A stretch of DNA of 64,000 nucleotides from Euleptes europaea. Its lineage: Eukaryota; Chordata; Lepidosauria; Squamata; Sphaerodactylidae. This document shows positions 1 to 56,829 of this stretch, one piece after another. The notes under the pieces are model-generated. The model was not told the origin of the DNA. It worked only from the letters and a program-made list of their open reading frames with translations, and did no database searches. The position numbers were made by a program, and so were the translations under genes. Location: assembly GCF_029931775.1 (NCBI RefSeq), contig NC_079312.1:8811821-8875820 (forward strand), in the 5' to 3' direction. Every line of letters begins with the position of its first letter. Position 1 is the stretch's first letter.

Positions 1-90
1 TTATGGGTTTATAACTTTGTTTCGTGGACCTTAATTTAGTTCTCGCGGACCCCTGGGGGTCCACGGACCCCCAGTTGGGAACCAGTGGTG
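1..90. repeat. End of a hAT-type DNA transposon
   Basis: The stretch ending cccccagttgggaaccagtg resembles the inverted end of hAT-Charlie elements. The rest lies outside the window. Confidence 0.5.
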
Positions 91-192
91 TAAAGGTTCC
101 AGGTAGATGTGTTGGTTCCAAGAAATGCCAAAACAAAATCTTTTATTCTTGCAACCCTGGAAACGCCTTCAGGAGGAAGAGGGCGTGATTTT

Positions 193-720
193 GGGAGGGG
201 CTGTGGCTCCGTGGAACAGCATCTGCATCCCATGCAGAGGGTCCTCAAGTCAGGCTCCAGTTTCAAAGATGATGCAAAAGAGTTCTGCCTGGAGATCTCC
301 CGAAACCGAATTCCAGACCACAGAGATCAGGTCCACTGGAGAAATTGGCAGCCTTGGAGGTTGGAATGCGTGGTCTATCACAGAGTCTACAAGCCCTCAA
401 GTTACCCCACATCCCAACTGAGCTCCCGCTTCTCCCAAACTCTGCCTTCCCCAGGCTCTGCTCCCAAATCTGCAGGAATTTCCTAACCCAGAGTATGTGG
501 TGTTTCTCACCCTCACAAGTTGTGGGTGCGAGTTAAGGTTGCCAACTTCAGATTGTCAAGTTCCAGGAGATTTGGGGGCAGAGCCTGGGGAGGGGGGAAT
601 TTGGGCAGAGATTTCGCCTAGAGCTGCCATTTTCTCTTGGTCTCTGTTTCCTGGAGTACTCCAGTCCCCACCTGGAGGTTGGCAACCGCAATGGGAGTTT
701 TCAGGAGCATGCACTGGTGC
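193..720. repeat. SINE piece and two diverged copies of the TAGGGTTGCCA MITE family
   Basis: 193-250 matches the head of the tRNA-SINE found whole at 45643. 283-480 and 537-695 (inverted) match the MITE at 5507-5714, with many differences. Open frames here are chance. Confidence 0.55.
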
Positions 721-852
721 AAAGAAGAACTGGAACGTTTGGAGGTTTTGGATGCAGAGGATTGTGCCATCTTTAGAAGTCTGTGTTTTGTGTTATCAGA
801 AGTGCTTGGGTACTTCAGGTTCTTTCAGGGAGCAGTCTAGGCACCATTGGCA

Positions 853-1050
853 CATGAACGTATGAAGCTGCCTTATACTGAATCAGACCCTTGGTCCATC
901 AAAGTCAGTGTTGCCTACTCGGACTGGCAGCAGCTCTCAGGTAGAGGTCTTTCACATCTGTTTGTCTATCCCCTTTAACTGGAGATGGCAAGGATTGAAC
1001 CTGGGACCTTCTGCATGCTAAGCAGATGCTCTACCACTGAGCCACAGCCA
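853..1050 (-). repeat. tRNA-derived SINE, minus strand
   Basis: Ends with the reverse complement of a tRNA-like head (ctctaccactgagccacagc) with box A and B. The other end reads aagctgccttatactgaatc. This is a SINE, not a tRNA gene. Confidence 0.85.
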
Positions 1051-1429
1051 CACTCCAATATTGCATCCAGGGAGGTAGTGAGAAGTAGACTTTCTAAAAT
1101 AGGAGAAGTGAGTGTAGACATTGAATTTTTTTTCATATTTCATACTGGAGTCTCAGTGAGAAAGGTGGGTTATAAAATGAAGATAATAACAGACATTTGT
1201 AGGCTTGTCTCCCTTCTACTCTAATTCCCAACCTAGGAGGCTGTAGTCAAATTAACAGCAAAACATGGCTGCTATCCAATGTTTAATCCTGCATGAATGT
1301 GGAACCTGGTTGGAGAAGACATGAGCTGACTTGCCCTAGCTACATCTGCTGGGTTGCTAAACTGGCCTATGATACCATCACTAGGTGTCCTATCCAGTAG
1401 GCTTCTATTTTGAGTGTGTGTACCTAATT

Positions 1430-1636
1430 TGGGCCCTGACCTGGATAGCACTGGCTAGCCCAATGTTGGAAGCTAAGCAAGGTTGGCCCTGGTTAGTATT
1501 TGAATGGGAGACCACCAAGGAAGTCCAGGGTCACAACACAGAAGCAGGCAATGGCAAAGCTCCTCTGAACATCTCATGCCTTGAGGTCACCATAAGTCTT
1601 ATCTGTGACTTGATGGCACTTTCCATCAGCACCTAG
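1430..1636 (+). mobile_element. 5S rRNA-derived SINE
   Basis: The head contains ggaagctaagcaaggttggc and then ctggttagtatttgaatggg and agacc, the 3' half of 5S rRNA including its internal promoter region. The tail (caggcaatggcaaagctcct ... gtgacttgatggcacttt) is the shared squamate SINE/LINE tail. Confidence 0.8.
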
Positions 1637-1717
1637 TTTGGGCACCTGGGACTGGTCAAGGATTCTGTTGCTGACTTCTCATGCTGCCAAAGCTGGTGTG
1701 GGCATTGGGGTTGGAGA

Positions 1718-1885
1718 TTCTCAGGCTGCAGATCGTCTACTCTGACTGGCAGTGGGTCTCAAGCAGGGGTCTTTCACATGATTTATCATCTGATTCTTTT
1801 TGTTTTTAAACTGGAGGCACTGGAGATCGAACCTGGTACCTTCTTCATGCAAAGCAAATGCTTTGCCACGTAGCCCATGCACTAT
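1718..1885 (-). repeat. Degenerate tRNA-derived SINE, minus strand
   Basis: Same layout as 853-1050 with more differences. Confidence 0.6.
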
Positions 1886-2603
1886 TGTTGATCTTGAGGA
1901 ACTTCAACATCTACACCTAGGCTTCCCTGTGTGAGGCAGTTCATACCCACCATGGAACTGTCCTCAAAAATGTGGCAGGTCATATGCTTGATTTGGTGTT
2001 CTGTTCTGAGGAGGGTGAGGATCACATGGACGGAGGAGCTTAAAATAACTACACTATCAGGGACTTACCACTTCCTGATGAAGTTTAGGATTTGGAGAGA
2101 CGGACTGAAGTGATCTGCCCTTGGTGACTCATGGTAGTTTCCTGATGTCTGTAGGGGATTTTCTTACCTGTCATGGCTGGCAGTTGTGTTGAAGCCCTTG
2201 GAATCTTCTGGGATAAGGAGGTGATCTAGGTGATAGACTTCTAAATTCCCTTTCTTGCAAGTAAGATCTTATATGGCCCTGAGATTCCCTTGGGGTGGGA
2301 AAAGTGCCACAGTAAGGAAGTAATCAGTCCAGTTGGCAGAACTCAAATGTTTCCAAGTTTGTGGAACTGTTAAATAAGTGTTTTTAATTCCAGTAGTTCT
2401 TCATAAAGGTAAATTTTCTGAAGGTCAGCTAATTCTCTGCAAATGCATTTGGGAATACCGTAAGTTCCATTGACCTGAGTGGGACTTCCTTCCAAATGAA
2501 CATGTATAGGATTGGGCTTCCCGTTTAGTAGAATCACATGGCTGGGAGTATGCTTTGGGTCAAGAAGGCCAGACTGATATAAAGGTTTTTGGTTTTTTTA
2601 AAG
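1886..2603. other. upstream / intron 1 sequence, no exon 1 found
   Basis: This stretch should contain the end of intron 1, or exon 1 and the promoter if intron 1 is as short as in human. I see no CpG-rich promoter and no splice donor that I would trust. A pyrimidine run and AG at 2602-2603 form the acceptor of the first coding exon. The head-to-head neighbour known in mammals (NBR2/NBR1) is not visible here. Confidence 0.4.
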
Positions 2604-2616
2604 GATGGAAGAAGCC

Positions 2617-48820
<46,204 letters not shown>

Positions 48821-48966
48821 AGGACTTTGCACTGCAGTTACTCATGGATCATCAGGGCGGAATGTATTTTTTCTTGCCAAAGTGGCAGAGGAGCTGATAT
48901 GAGTAGTAATAGGGGATACCTTACATTTAAAACCGGAAGAAATTAAAGTGATTTCTCTGCCCATTC
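48821..48966 (+). other. BRCA1: BRCA1 3' UTR
   Basis: A short untranslated tail follows the stop. The only poly(A) hexamer nearby is ATTAAA at 48942-48947, so the transcript probably ends about 20 nt later. A probable solo LTR starts at 48997. Confidence 0.55.
48942..48947 (+). promoter_or_regulatory. BRCA1 poly(A) signal ATTAAA
   Basis: The common variant hexamer, 122 nt past the stop codon. It is the first hexamer after the stop. Confidence 0.55.
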
Positions 48967-48996
48967 CCATTCGTCACTTTCTCCTCCCCCTCCCCC

Positions 48997-49368
48997 TGTC
49001 GCGCACAGCTTGTCTGGACTTCAGGAGTTTACCTGGTAGCCACTTCACACCACGCAGTTCTGCTATGTACAGTTTATTTACAATATCTACACAGAGTTCT
49101 TTGGCTGTTAACATTCACAGCTCTGAGCAACAGCATGCTCCGCCAGCATATATATTTCAGCAAGAGGTAACTCACATTCACTATACAGACTTATATACAC
49201 ATTCATGACCAATCACAGTTCACCTGAGATGAGTCATTCTGGAAATCCCCATTCCTGGCTGTACAAACTGGATCAGACCAGCATCATCACATGACTTAGC
49301 TGTCACTCTGATCAGTATGATCTGTTTAGCAAACTGCAGACTAGGCATAACTTTGACATATGTTGACA
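48997..49368. repeat. Probable solo LTR just downstream of BRCA1
   Basis: 372 bp starting TGTCGCGC and ending GTTGACA, with TGTC/GACA inverted ends, flanked on both sides by C-runs that could be a 5-bp duplication. Interior composition resembles the LTRs in intron 16, but I see no internal coding part. Low-complexity flanks make the ends uncertain. Confidence 0.5.
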
Positions 49369-49689
49369 CCCCCCTCCCCCCCATGGACGGTTGGGTGTAG
49401 GTGTGGTTTATAAGACTGTGCCAAAATGATTGTTTCTCCAGAATGATCATTGGGGGGGAAGGTGGGGGATGGGGCTTCAGGGGGGGAATCATGTTTGAAG
49501 GGAACTGTTAGTGTTTTCCTGTTGTGCGGTCCTGCCCTCGGAGTCCCCACTTCATGCCCCCCCCTCCAGGACTTCCAGCTTCCTTGGCCTCAAAATGGGT
49601 TGGAGAAGAGAATGAAGGTGCAACTCCTTCCCTGAGGTTCCCCATCTCGCAGGAATATTCCACAGCCCGTATCCTCCTCGGCCTCAGCT

Positions 49690-51570
49690 CAGAAGCTGTC
49701 TTTAAAGGGATTGGGTCCACCCCTCCCTTTACCAGGTCTCACCTGTGCCTCTTCCAGCATTCCCCGGCGATTCCCTATAGGGTAGTTCTGCCTTAGGGTA
49801 GGAAAATAGTGTAGGGAGACATCCTGACTGAGACGGAAACAGAAAACCACTTTAAGAAGAAACTTACGACAAGGTATGAAGTCCATCATAGCATTATGAA
49901 TCTCCAAGAATGGGGGTCATGCCTGAGTGTTTGTGATTCAGGAACCCCATGTTCAGAGGTGAAAGCTATGAGGAAGGCAGTTTTCTGGGTAAGCAACTGG
50001 AAGAGGCAGGTGTCTATTGGTGCAGAAAATGTAGACATTGACTTTGCCAGAACTAGTAAAAGGCAGCACGGAGGAAGAGGATGAGGGGCAGTGGAAGTTT
50101 GTTCAACAGGCTCTGTTTAGATTCGGCTGCCTTTGGGCAAACATTGATTTACCCCCAGTGTGGGAGCGGAAGGGTGCAATAACAGCATGGTGAATTCTAA
50201 TTGACAGAGTCCAGCCGGAACCAACTCAATGAGGCAATCAAAAGCATTGCACAGCAGGCAGATAGTTGGGTCCAGGGACCTTTGAGAAGTCTAGGAGGCA
50301 AACCTCCTCCATTTAAAACTAGAAGATCTAAGAGTGGATGGGTTCCTACCGTTGTCAAGGAATCTGTCTTGAAACAATTGCAGTCATGTCTAAGTGCAAA
50401 TATTGGAACTGAACCATTAGAAACAGCAAAAGAGAAATTGTGGGATTAAATAGGCTAGGGCCTACCAAGAACCCTAAAGCCTATGAACCAAAGATTTAGC
50501 CAAGCTTCAATGCTGCTTTTTATACAGCATATAGCAGGCATAATTTGAACCCTGTACTAGTACCCTTAGTATGAATAAATAACAAATAACATCAACTGGG
50601 TTGTCAGGTGCAGGCAAGACTGGGCCCTACGAGGGAAGGTCTGGGTTTTGGGGAAATAGCTAGAGTACCTCGCTGGACATGACTAGAAGAGCAGTGAATC
50701 AGCTCTGGCAAGGCCAAAAGGACACTATTAAGAAAGTGTTTGTAACCTCTAGTCTAATTTTTCCTGTTACACAGAGTGTGAGTAGAAGGTGTAGAACAGA
50801 GTTCCTGACAGCCAAACATGGAAAGCATCCCTTAGGGATCCTACCCTAGCTTTGGTACTTCTTGTTGATCTGTGTAGCAAAAAGTTCAATGTCAGGGTGC
50901 CCAATGCGCAAGAGCAGATGACACAAGGAGATAGTTCGTTCATGGGCCACTGTGAGGGAACAGCTGAGGGAATCTGCCAGTCCTCAGGATGCCAGGGGTG
51001 TGGTGGGATGCACACCAGGCCTCTAAACACAAAACTAGTGAGATGTGCCCCCATTTGTTCAAATAAAACATCACAGTTGTGTTGTCTGTAGCTACCTAGA
51101 CAATGTTGTATACCAAATGTCTTTGGAAAGCCAGGAAGGGATAGCAGACCACCCTGAGTCTATGCAGGTGCCGATGGACAAAATAGGAAGGTTCTAAATG
51201 GGATTTTCCCCAATTGATGTGTAACTGTAGATCCTGTAACATAGTAAAAGTCAGCTGTGACAGTAACAAGCCTATCTTTGGAGTCAGTCACTACTATGGG
51301 AATACTTCACATCTGAATTTCCTGAGATCCACCACCACCACATAAATGTAATAATTTTCTTCTATTTTTATGTGAAAATAAGTATCCAAAAAGTCTTAAC
51401 AAACCAAATACCTGGCACAAGGATGTCTGAAATAGAAACCATGTGAAAGTTTTTAAGAACAAGAAATGGATTCAACTCTCTATAATTAAGGATAAGCCCC
51501 TTGCCTCCTTGTTTTTTATCTATGAGAAAACACCTTGACTAAAACCCTTCATAATCATCATTTACTGGCG
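49690..51570 (-). mobile_element. Decayed DIRS-like (tyrosine recombinase) retroelement
   Basis: Read on the minus strand from right to left, this holds a reverse transcriptase block (GGKGLILNYRELNPFLV, about 51400-51560), an RNase H-end block (HPDIELFATQINKKYQS, about 50860-50930), and blocks like the start of a DIRS tyrosine recombinase (FKWRRFAS, RSLDPT, about 50260-50330; KTAFLIAFTSE, about 49950). Order and motifs fit DIRS1-like elements. The copy is old and broken in many places. Its borders are not visible. Confidence 0.5.
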
Positions 51571-52079
51571 CCAATATGTGCTTCCTCCAAAAGTGAATCA
51601 CGAAGCTGGCTGGCTCCTTTTAGCCAACACTTGCTTAAAAACGTGGGACAATTCAGCTGGTCATCTGCAGATCAGACTTCAAAGTTAACTATCATTGCTA
51701 TGAAGAAAAGCAATACTGATAATTCAGAGAAAAGTCAGATCCCGACTCTTCAAAGACACTGAGTTGCGAGAGAAATGTCCCATCCCCTTCATTGGTGGGG
51801 ATACACCAGAAGTGACCCCTTTACAGGAGAAGCTACGAGCTAGCAGCTCCACCCCAAGGTCTTCAGCTGTCTGTACCAATTGGGAACAGCATGAAGGATG
51901 CGCCTTTTCATCTGAGAAACTTTGGGCATGACAAGGAAGCACCCTGGATGATAAGTACAACTAAGTTGCTCATCTTCTTTTTTGCATAGTACAAAGCAGA
52001 GAGCAAGCTGCTTTGGCTTACAGATAAGGGGTCCCAGTGCATGGAAAGTGGTGCCATATTTGTTTGGTTTTTGTTAGGC

Positions 52080-52560
52080 ACTGGGGAATTTTCTGGAACA
52101 TGCTGAAGCTGTACAAAAGAGATGGGCTTCACCTGAACCACGCTGCTGGCACTTCATATCAAAAACGTGGCAGAGCTGGAGCACTTGCTGCTCAATAACA
52201 ATTTAGATATAGCAGGTGGCTCAGAAACATGATGGAACAGGGAAAATCAATGGAAATGGTCATCCCTGAGTATAAACTTTACAGGCAGAACAAGGAGGGA
52301 TGTGTGGGGGAGGTATTGCATTGTATAACAGAGAGGACATCGAATAAAACAAGTTATAAAATGGGAATGCACACCTCAACAGAAGTGATATTAGTGAAAA
52401 TACTGGGTTACTTAAAAGTGGGAGTATGTTAACACTGATCAAACCCTTGAGACTGATCTGGAGATGTGATACTAGGTGACTTCAACTACCTTCACATTGA
52501 CTGGGTAAACATGTACTTGAGTCATGATATAGAAATGAGATTCCGAGACATCATATAAGA
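52080..52560 (+). mobile_element. LINE fragment with endonuclease block (CR1-like)
   Basis: On the + strand it reads LYKRDGLHLNH near 52115, like the end of a CR1 ORF1 esterase, and ILGDFNYLHIDWVN near 52471-52511, the apurinic-endonuclease motif GDFN of CR1/L2-type LINEs. The frame is decayed. Confidence 0.5.
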
Positions 52561-54005
52561 CTGCGGCTGGCTCTCTCAATTTAACCCTTAGAGAGCATTT
52601 CAGCCATTCAAGGGACTCAGCACAGAAAATGCAAACAGAGTATCTGAGGAAAGGGTGGGTAAATGTGCGTGTCTTTGTAAAGTGCCATCAAGTTGCAGCG
52701 GACTTATGGCGAGAGACTAACAGAGATGGTTGGGCAAATGTTACCCAGCAGCATATAAACATATCCCACAGCCAAGGGTCAGGCTATATTGTGCCTATTT
52801 TAATAGGATGACGTAAAGTTAGAAATATAAAAATTTCTCTGATAATCATGTGGGGGGGGGTGTTGCCTCACTGTAACTAGATTTTAAGCCTTGAGTTTTG
52901 GAACTTGTGACCTGCCTTGCTGATTGCTTTAGCAAAAAGACATAGGACTCGGCTTTTGTTTTCTTTTCTGCATTTTTAATGTTGGCTTTGCTTTTCCATT
53001 CAAAGACTTCTGATACTAAAGAAAAACATCAGGAAAATTTGTTTGGTATGAACTTTGGAGAGTCAACGCTGTCCTCATTAAATACCAGTACAGAGTTAGT
53101 TCTCTCTGGAGCACCATCCTCTTTTACATTCCTTATAGCTTCTGGGATTTTAGGAGGTTTTGTTAAGCATAGATTTAGAACCCTGATGGGGACTAGAAAC
53201 TTAAAAGAAAACCTTTGACTGCTTGCTCTTGCTAACACATTGAGATATGTGGGTGGAATCTTAATATGGCTACAGATGACCCAAGGAAAAGAGACAGAGG
53301 CAGCAGCACAAAATCTGGGGAGCAGAGGTTCCCCTTACTCCAGGCAGAAGACTCATCCCCAGAGGGTGGGCAGGGAGGAGAATATAGGACAGGACTTTGA
53401 ATTTTGCCCATCCTTGCATGGGCCCCACAGATCTTAGGGACTTTGTCTCTTTCCCCCTGCTGCTGTTCCCTTCTTTTTTTCTTCTTGTTAAATTTTTTTT
53501 ATTATGTTTTTATGGGGTACAGAAGGGAGGGAGGGAAATTTTGCATCCGTTTGCAACAGACAGTATTATCTCAATCATAATATACATGCATAAAATGTGG
53601 GCTGCCAGATTACAGTGCACTTTACAGGATGGTAGCAATTTTACTGTACCCAGTTCAAGTCTTTTCTCCTGTGAGCTATCAAATGGTTAATTTCTTTTGG
53701 ATAAGGAAAAGGAAGCAAATTTCTTCCCCCCCCCCGCCCACTGTCAAAACTGCAAGCTCTTCAGTGCACAGAACTCCCCCCCCCAGTATTATTCTGTATT
53801 GCATAACATGAGAGTATTGTAGCACTTTAAATGTATTATATCATAACCTTTTATGGCCTAGAACTCACTTCATCAGGTACATGACTGTGTCCTCTGTTAG
53901 CAGATACACTCAACATACTGTATTAATAACTTCAGCTGTCACAATGTGCACTCTCTTCATCAGACTGAGGTCTGGGGCCTCAAAATGTGTTATGTTCCTT
54001 TACTT
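52561..54005. other. Intergenic, nothing assigned
   Basis: Mostly AT-rich. A short piece near 52678-52715 matches a common squamate repeat tail. An 80-codon open frame at 52979-53218 has no similarity that I recognise, and I do not call it a gene. Confidence 0.4.
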
Positions 54006-55604
54006 TTTTTTTTTAACAAAATTTTTATTATTTTCTTCATTTAATACAAGAAAAAGAATAATAATTAAAAAATATAGTGACTTCCCCTCATTCTCTTCCA
54101 TCCAATAATTAATTGTATGTACTTTTAATTACACATTTTAATCCCTAAATTATTTAATTACTATATGCTTATCTTATCTTAACTATGAATATTAATTTTA
54201 AAACGTAATACAATCACACTACCAAATCTGTAATCGAGATTAAATCAAAGAATATCCTTTAAACGATCCCATTGAAAAATGATTTTCACAATAAATTCTC
54301 CACGCCTCCCATTCCCCCAAAAATTGTACATTATCAGTCTGATTTATCAAAGCTTTAAGTTTCGCCATCTCTTCAATTCCAACATCTTATTTATCTAATC
54401 ATTTTTAGTCGGCAGTTCGTCAGTCTTCCATTTAGCTGCATATATCACACGTGCAGCTGTGGTGGCATATATCAAAAAGTTTTGATGAGTATCTGGAATC
54501 CTACTTAATAGCATCATTTCAGGTGTTTTAGAAATATTTTGTTGTAAAATCCTCCATATTTTGTTATGTATAATCTCCCAAAACGTCTTAGCTTTTTCAC
54601 AAGTCCACCAAACATGATGAAAGGAACCTATGTCTTTATTACATTTCCAACAGTTTGGTGACATTAAAGGAGATGATTTTGCTAGTTTCTTCGGTGTTAA
54701 GTACCATTTGTACATCATTTTGTATACATTTCCCCCTAATATTCGCGAAGATATAAGTTTCAGATCTTTTGTCCATAACCTTTCCCATTTCTGCAACATT
54801 ATATCGTGACCCAGCATTTGCGCCCAACTAATCATAGTAGGTTTTATCCGTTCTTGTTCACAGTAAAGTTCTAACAGTAGTTTATACATCTTAGATATAA
54901 GATGATCATTTGTATCCAGTAAAAGTTTTTGTAGTTGATTTAGTTCTAAGAAATCCTGTTTTCAAATCCTGTGAATAAACCGAATGTATTTGATAGTACT
55001 GGAGCCAAGATAGTGATTCTTTAACTTCTTCATAGTCTTTAAGTGAACATGTTGTGCCTTCCCATTTCAAAAGATATTGATAAGTTAAAAACTGGGCAGG
55101 TCGTAATGGGCGTAAAGTTAGCATCCCTTGTGATGAAATGTGTTTTTACTTCTAATAATTGTTTATATCTGGTCCATATCCTGTAGAGAGATGATTTAAC
55201 CATATGTTGCTGAAATGATGCATGCATTTTAACTTTATTGTACCACAAATAACCATGCCATCCACTTCTATTGTCATACCCTTCTAAATCCAATAAACGA
55301 GTATTTTTTAAATCCATCCAGTCTTTCAGCCATACTAAAGCAGCCGCTTCAGCATATAATTTAAAGTTTGGAAGTGCAAGTCCACCTCTCTCTTTTGAGT
55401 CAATCAAATACTTATATGCAATCCTTGGTTTCTTGCCTTGCCAGATAAAATTCAATAAGTCCTTTTTCCATGTATCAAAGTACTTTACTTGGGATATAAT
55501 AGGAAGATTCTGAAACAAAAACAATAGTCTTGGTAATATATTCATTTGTACTGTCGAGATACGTCCTAGTAAGGATAAATTCTTATTTGTCCAAATCATC
55601 ATAT
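54006..55604 (-). mobile_element. 5'-truncated L1 LINE
   Basis: Flanked by a direct repeat of about 19 bp (tgtgttatgttcctttact at 53986 and 55605), with a T-run next to the left copy, meaning a poly(A) tail on the minus strand. It encodes the C-terminal half of ORF2: MNILPRLLFLFQNLPI, WLKDWMDLKNTRLLDLEGYD and CWKCNKDIGSFHHVWWTC. The frame is interrupted between about 54890 and 55040. No reverse transcriptase core is present. Confidence 0.9.
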
Positions 55605-55624
55605 TGTGTTATGTTCCTTTACTT

Positions 55625-56150
55625 GACCACCTCATTAGTGGTCAAGGGCTAACAGTAATGAAGCTGGAAATACCAAGCACTGAGGTCTTGATCGTTCTGG
55701 AGTCTATGTGCTTGGGCTGTACAAGGTCAGCAAATCCAGGGAGAGAAACTAAACTTCTGAGAAGATTCCGTCAGCCCGCCAATAGGCAGTGGTCTTTTGC
55801 CCAGGGTACACGATAGCAATATACCAAACTTGAATGAAACACTCAAGGCGTCACCTTGCTTTCCTGAATTGCTGTCAGCTGGGGTAAGATGTACAAAAGC
55901 TTTAAACTAAGACAAACATACCATTCCAGTGTAGGTGTTTAAAGACAACTCTTTCCTGTGTGAACAATGTGTGAACAAAATATCTATCACACTTTGAAAG
56001 GAAGACTTGTAGCTTAGTTACACAACCCAGGCTTTGTGTGCATAATGCCCCAGGTTTGGTGCTTTGGAGAACTCTCAGTCAAAGTAGTCACTACAGTCGT
56101 CCGTGCCCTCCTAGTTGTCCCATCTTATAGGGAGAATGATGGTGTACAGG
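55625..56150. other. Intergenic, nothing assigned
   Basis: No gene or clear repeat is recognised. Confidence 0.4.
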
Positions 56151-56159
56151 GCTTTATTG

Positions 56160-56345
56160 GTTGGTTGTTTATTTGGACAGTTACACCCCACTTTTCTCCC
56201 CAGTGGGGACTCAACACAGCTGACAGCATCAATTTCTCCTCTTCCATTTTATACTTACAGCAACAACCCTGTGAGATAGGCTCGGCTGACAGAGTGGGGA
56301 TTTGACCCAGGATCACGAAGATCTTTGCCCAGCACTCTAACCACA
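56160..56345 (-). repeat. tRNA-SINE tail repeat (minus strand)
   Basis: It starts ttttctccccagtggggact and continues with caacaaccctgtgagatagg and a degenerate B box. It is the same family as 16495-16740. Confidence 0.6.
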
Positions 56346-56392
56346 ACACAATGCTAGCTAGATGACGCTCTGGAACAAGCTGCCAGTAGAAG

Positions 56393-56597
56393 CACACGTG
56401 AACACAGGCAGGTGCCCTTATACTGAGTCACACCATTGTTCCGTCAAAGTCAGTGTTGTCTGCTCTGACTGGCAGCAGCTCTCCAGGTCAAGGTCTTTCA
56501 CAGGATCTGAGCCTTTTAAATGGTGATGTCAGGGATTGAACTGGGACCTTCGTTAAGCAAAGCAGATACTTCACCACTAAGCTGCAGCCCATCCCCA
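56393..56597 (-). repeat. tRNA-derived SINE, minus strand
   Basis: Same family as 853-1050 and 45643-45840, more diverged. The tRNA-like head lies at the right end (gggattgaactgggacc, then ctaagctgcagcc). Confidence 0.65.
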
Positions 56598-56829
56598 AGT
56601 ATAGACACTTGCATCTGCCTTTTTCGTGTAAGGCAGGTTTATACAAGGAAAGCTGCTAATTTTATGTTGCTGATCAGGACTGCCTTGGGGGGGAGGAGAT
56701 TTTTTTTTTATTACTATTGGGGATATTTGTTGTTGCCTGCTTTTATAGAGTGTATTCTGTGGTTTATGTTAATTTTAGTGTAAGCAACATTGTGGAGGCA
56801 AGAGGTTTAAATAAATAATACGATTGATC

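Noticed and set aside
1475-1515. 5S rRNA gene
   Set aside because: Only the 3' half is present and it is joined to a SINE tail.
2605-2616. Upstream in-frame ATG as the BRCA1 start
   Set aside because: The ATG at 2617 has a better context (GCCATGG) and gives exactly the human residue count to C24. The upstream one may still be used weakly.
50201-50449. 82-codon + strand open frame as a small gene
   Set aside because: The minus strand of the same stretch matches the DIRS recombinase start, so the + frame is a shadow.
52979-53218. 80-codon + strand frame as a gene
   Set aside because: No recognisable similarity, no splice or promoter context, and AT-rich surroundings full of repeats.
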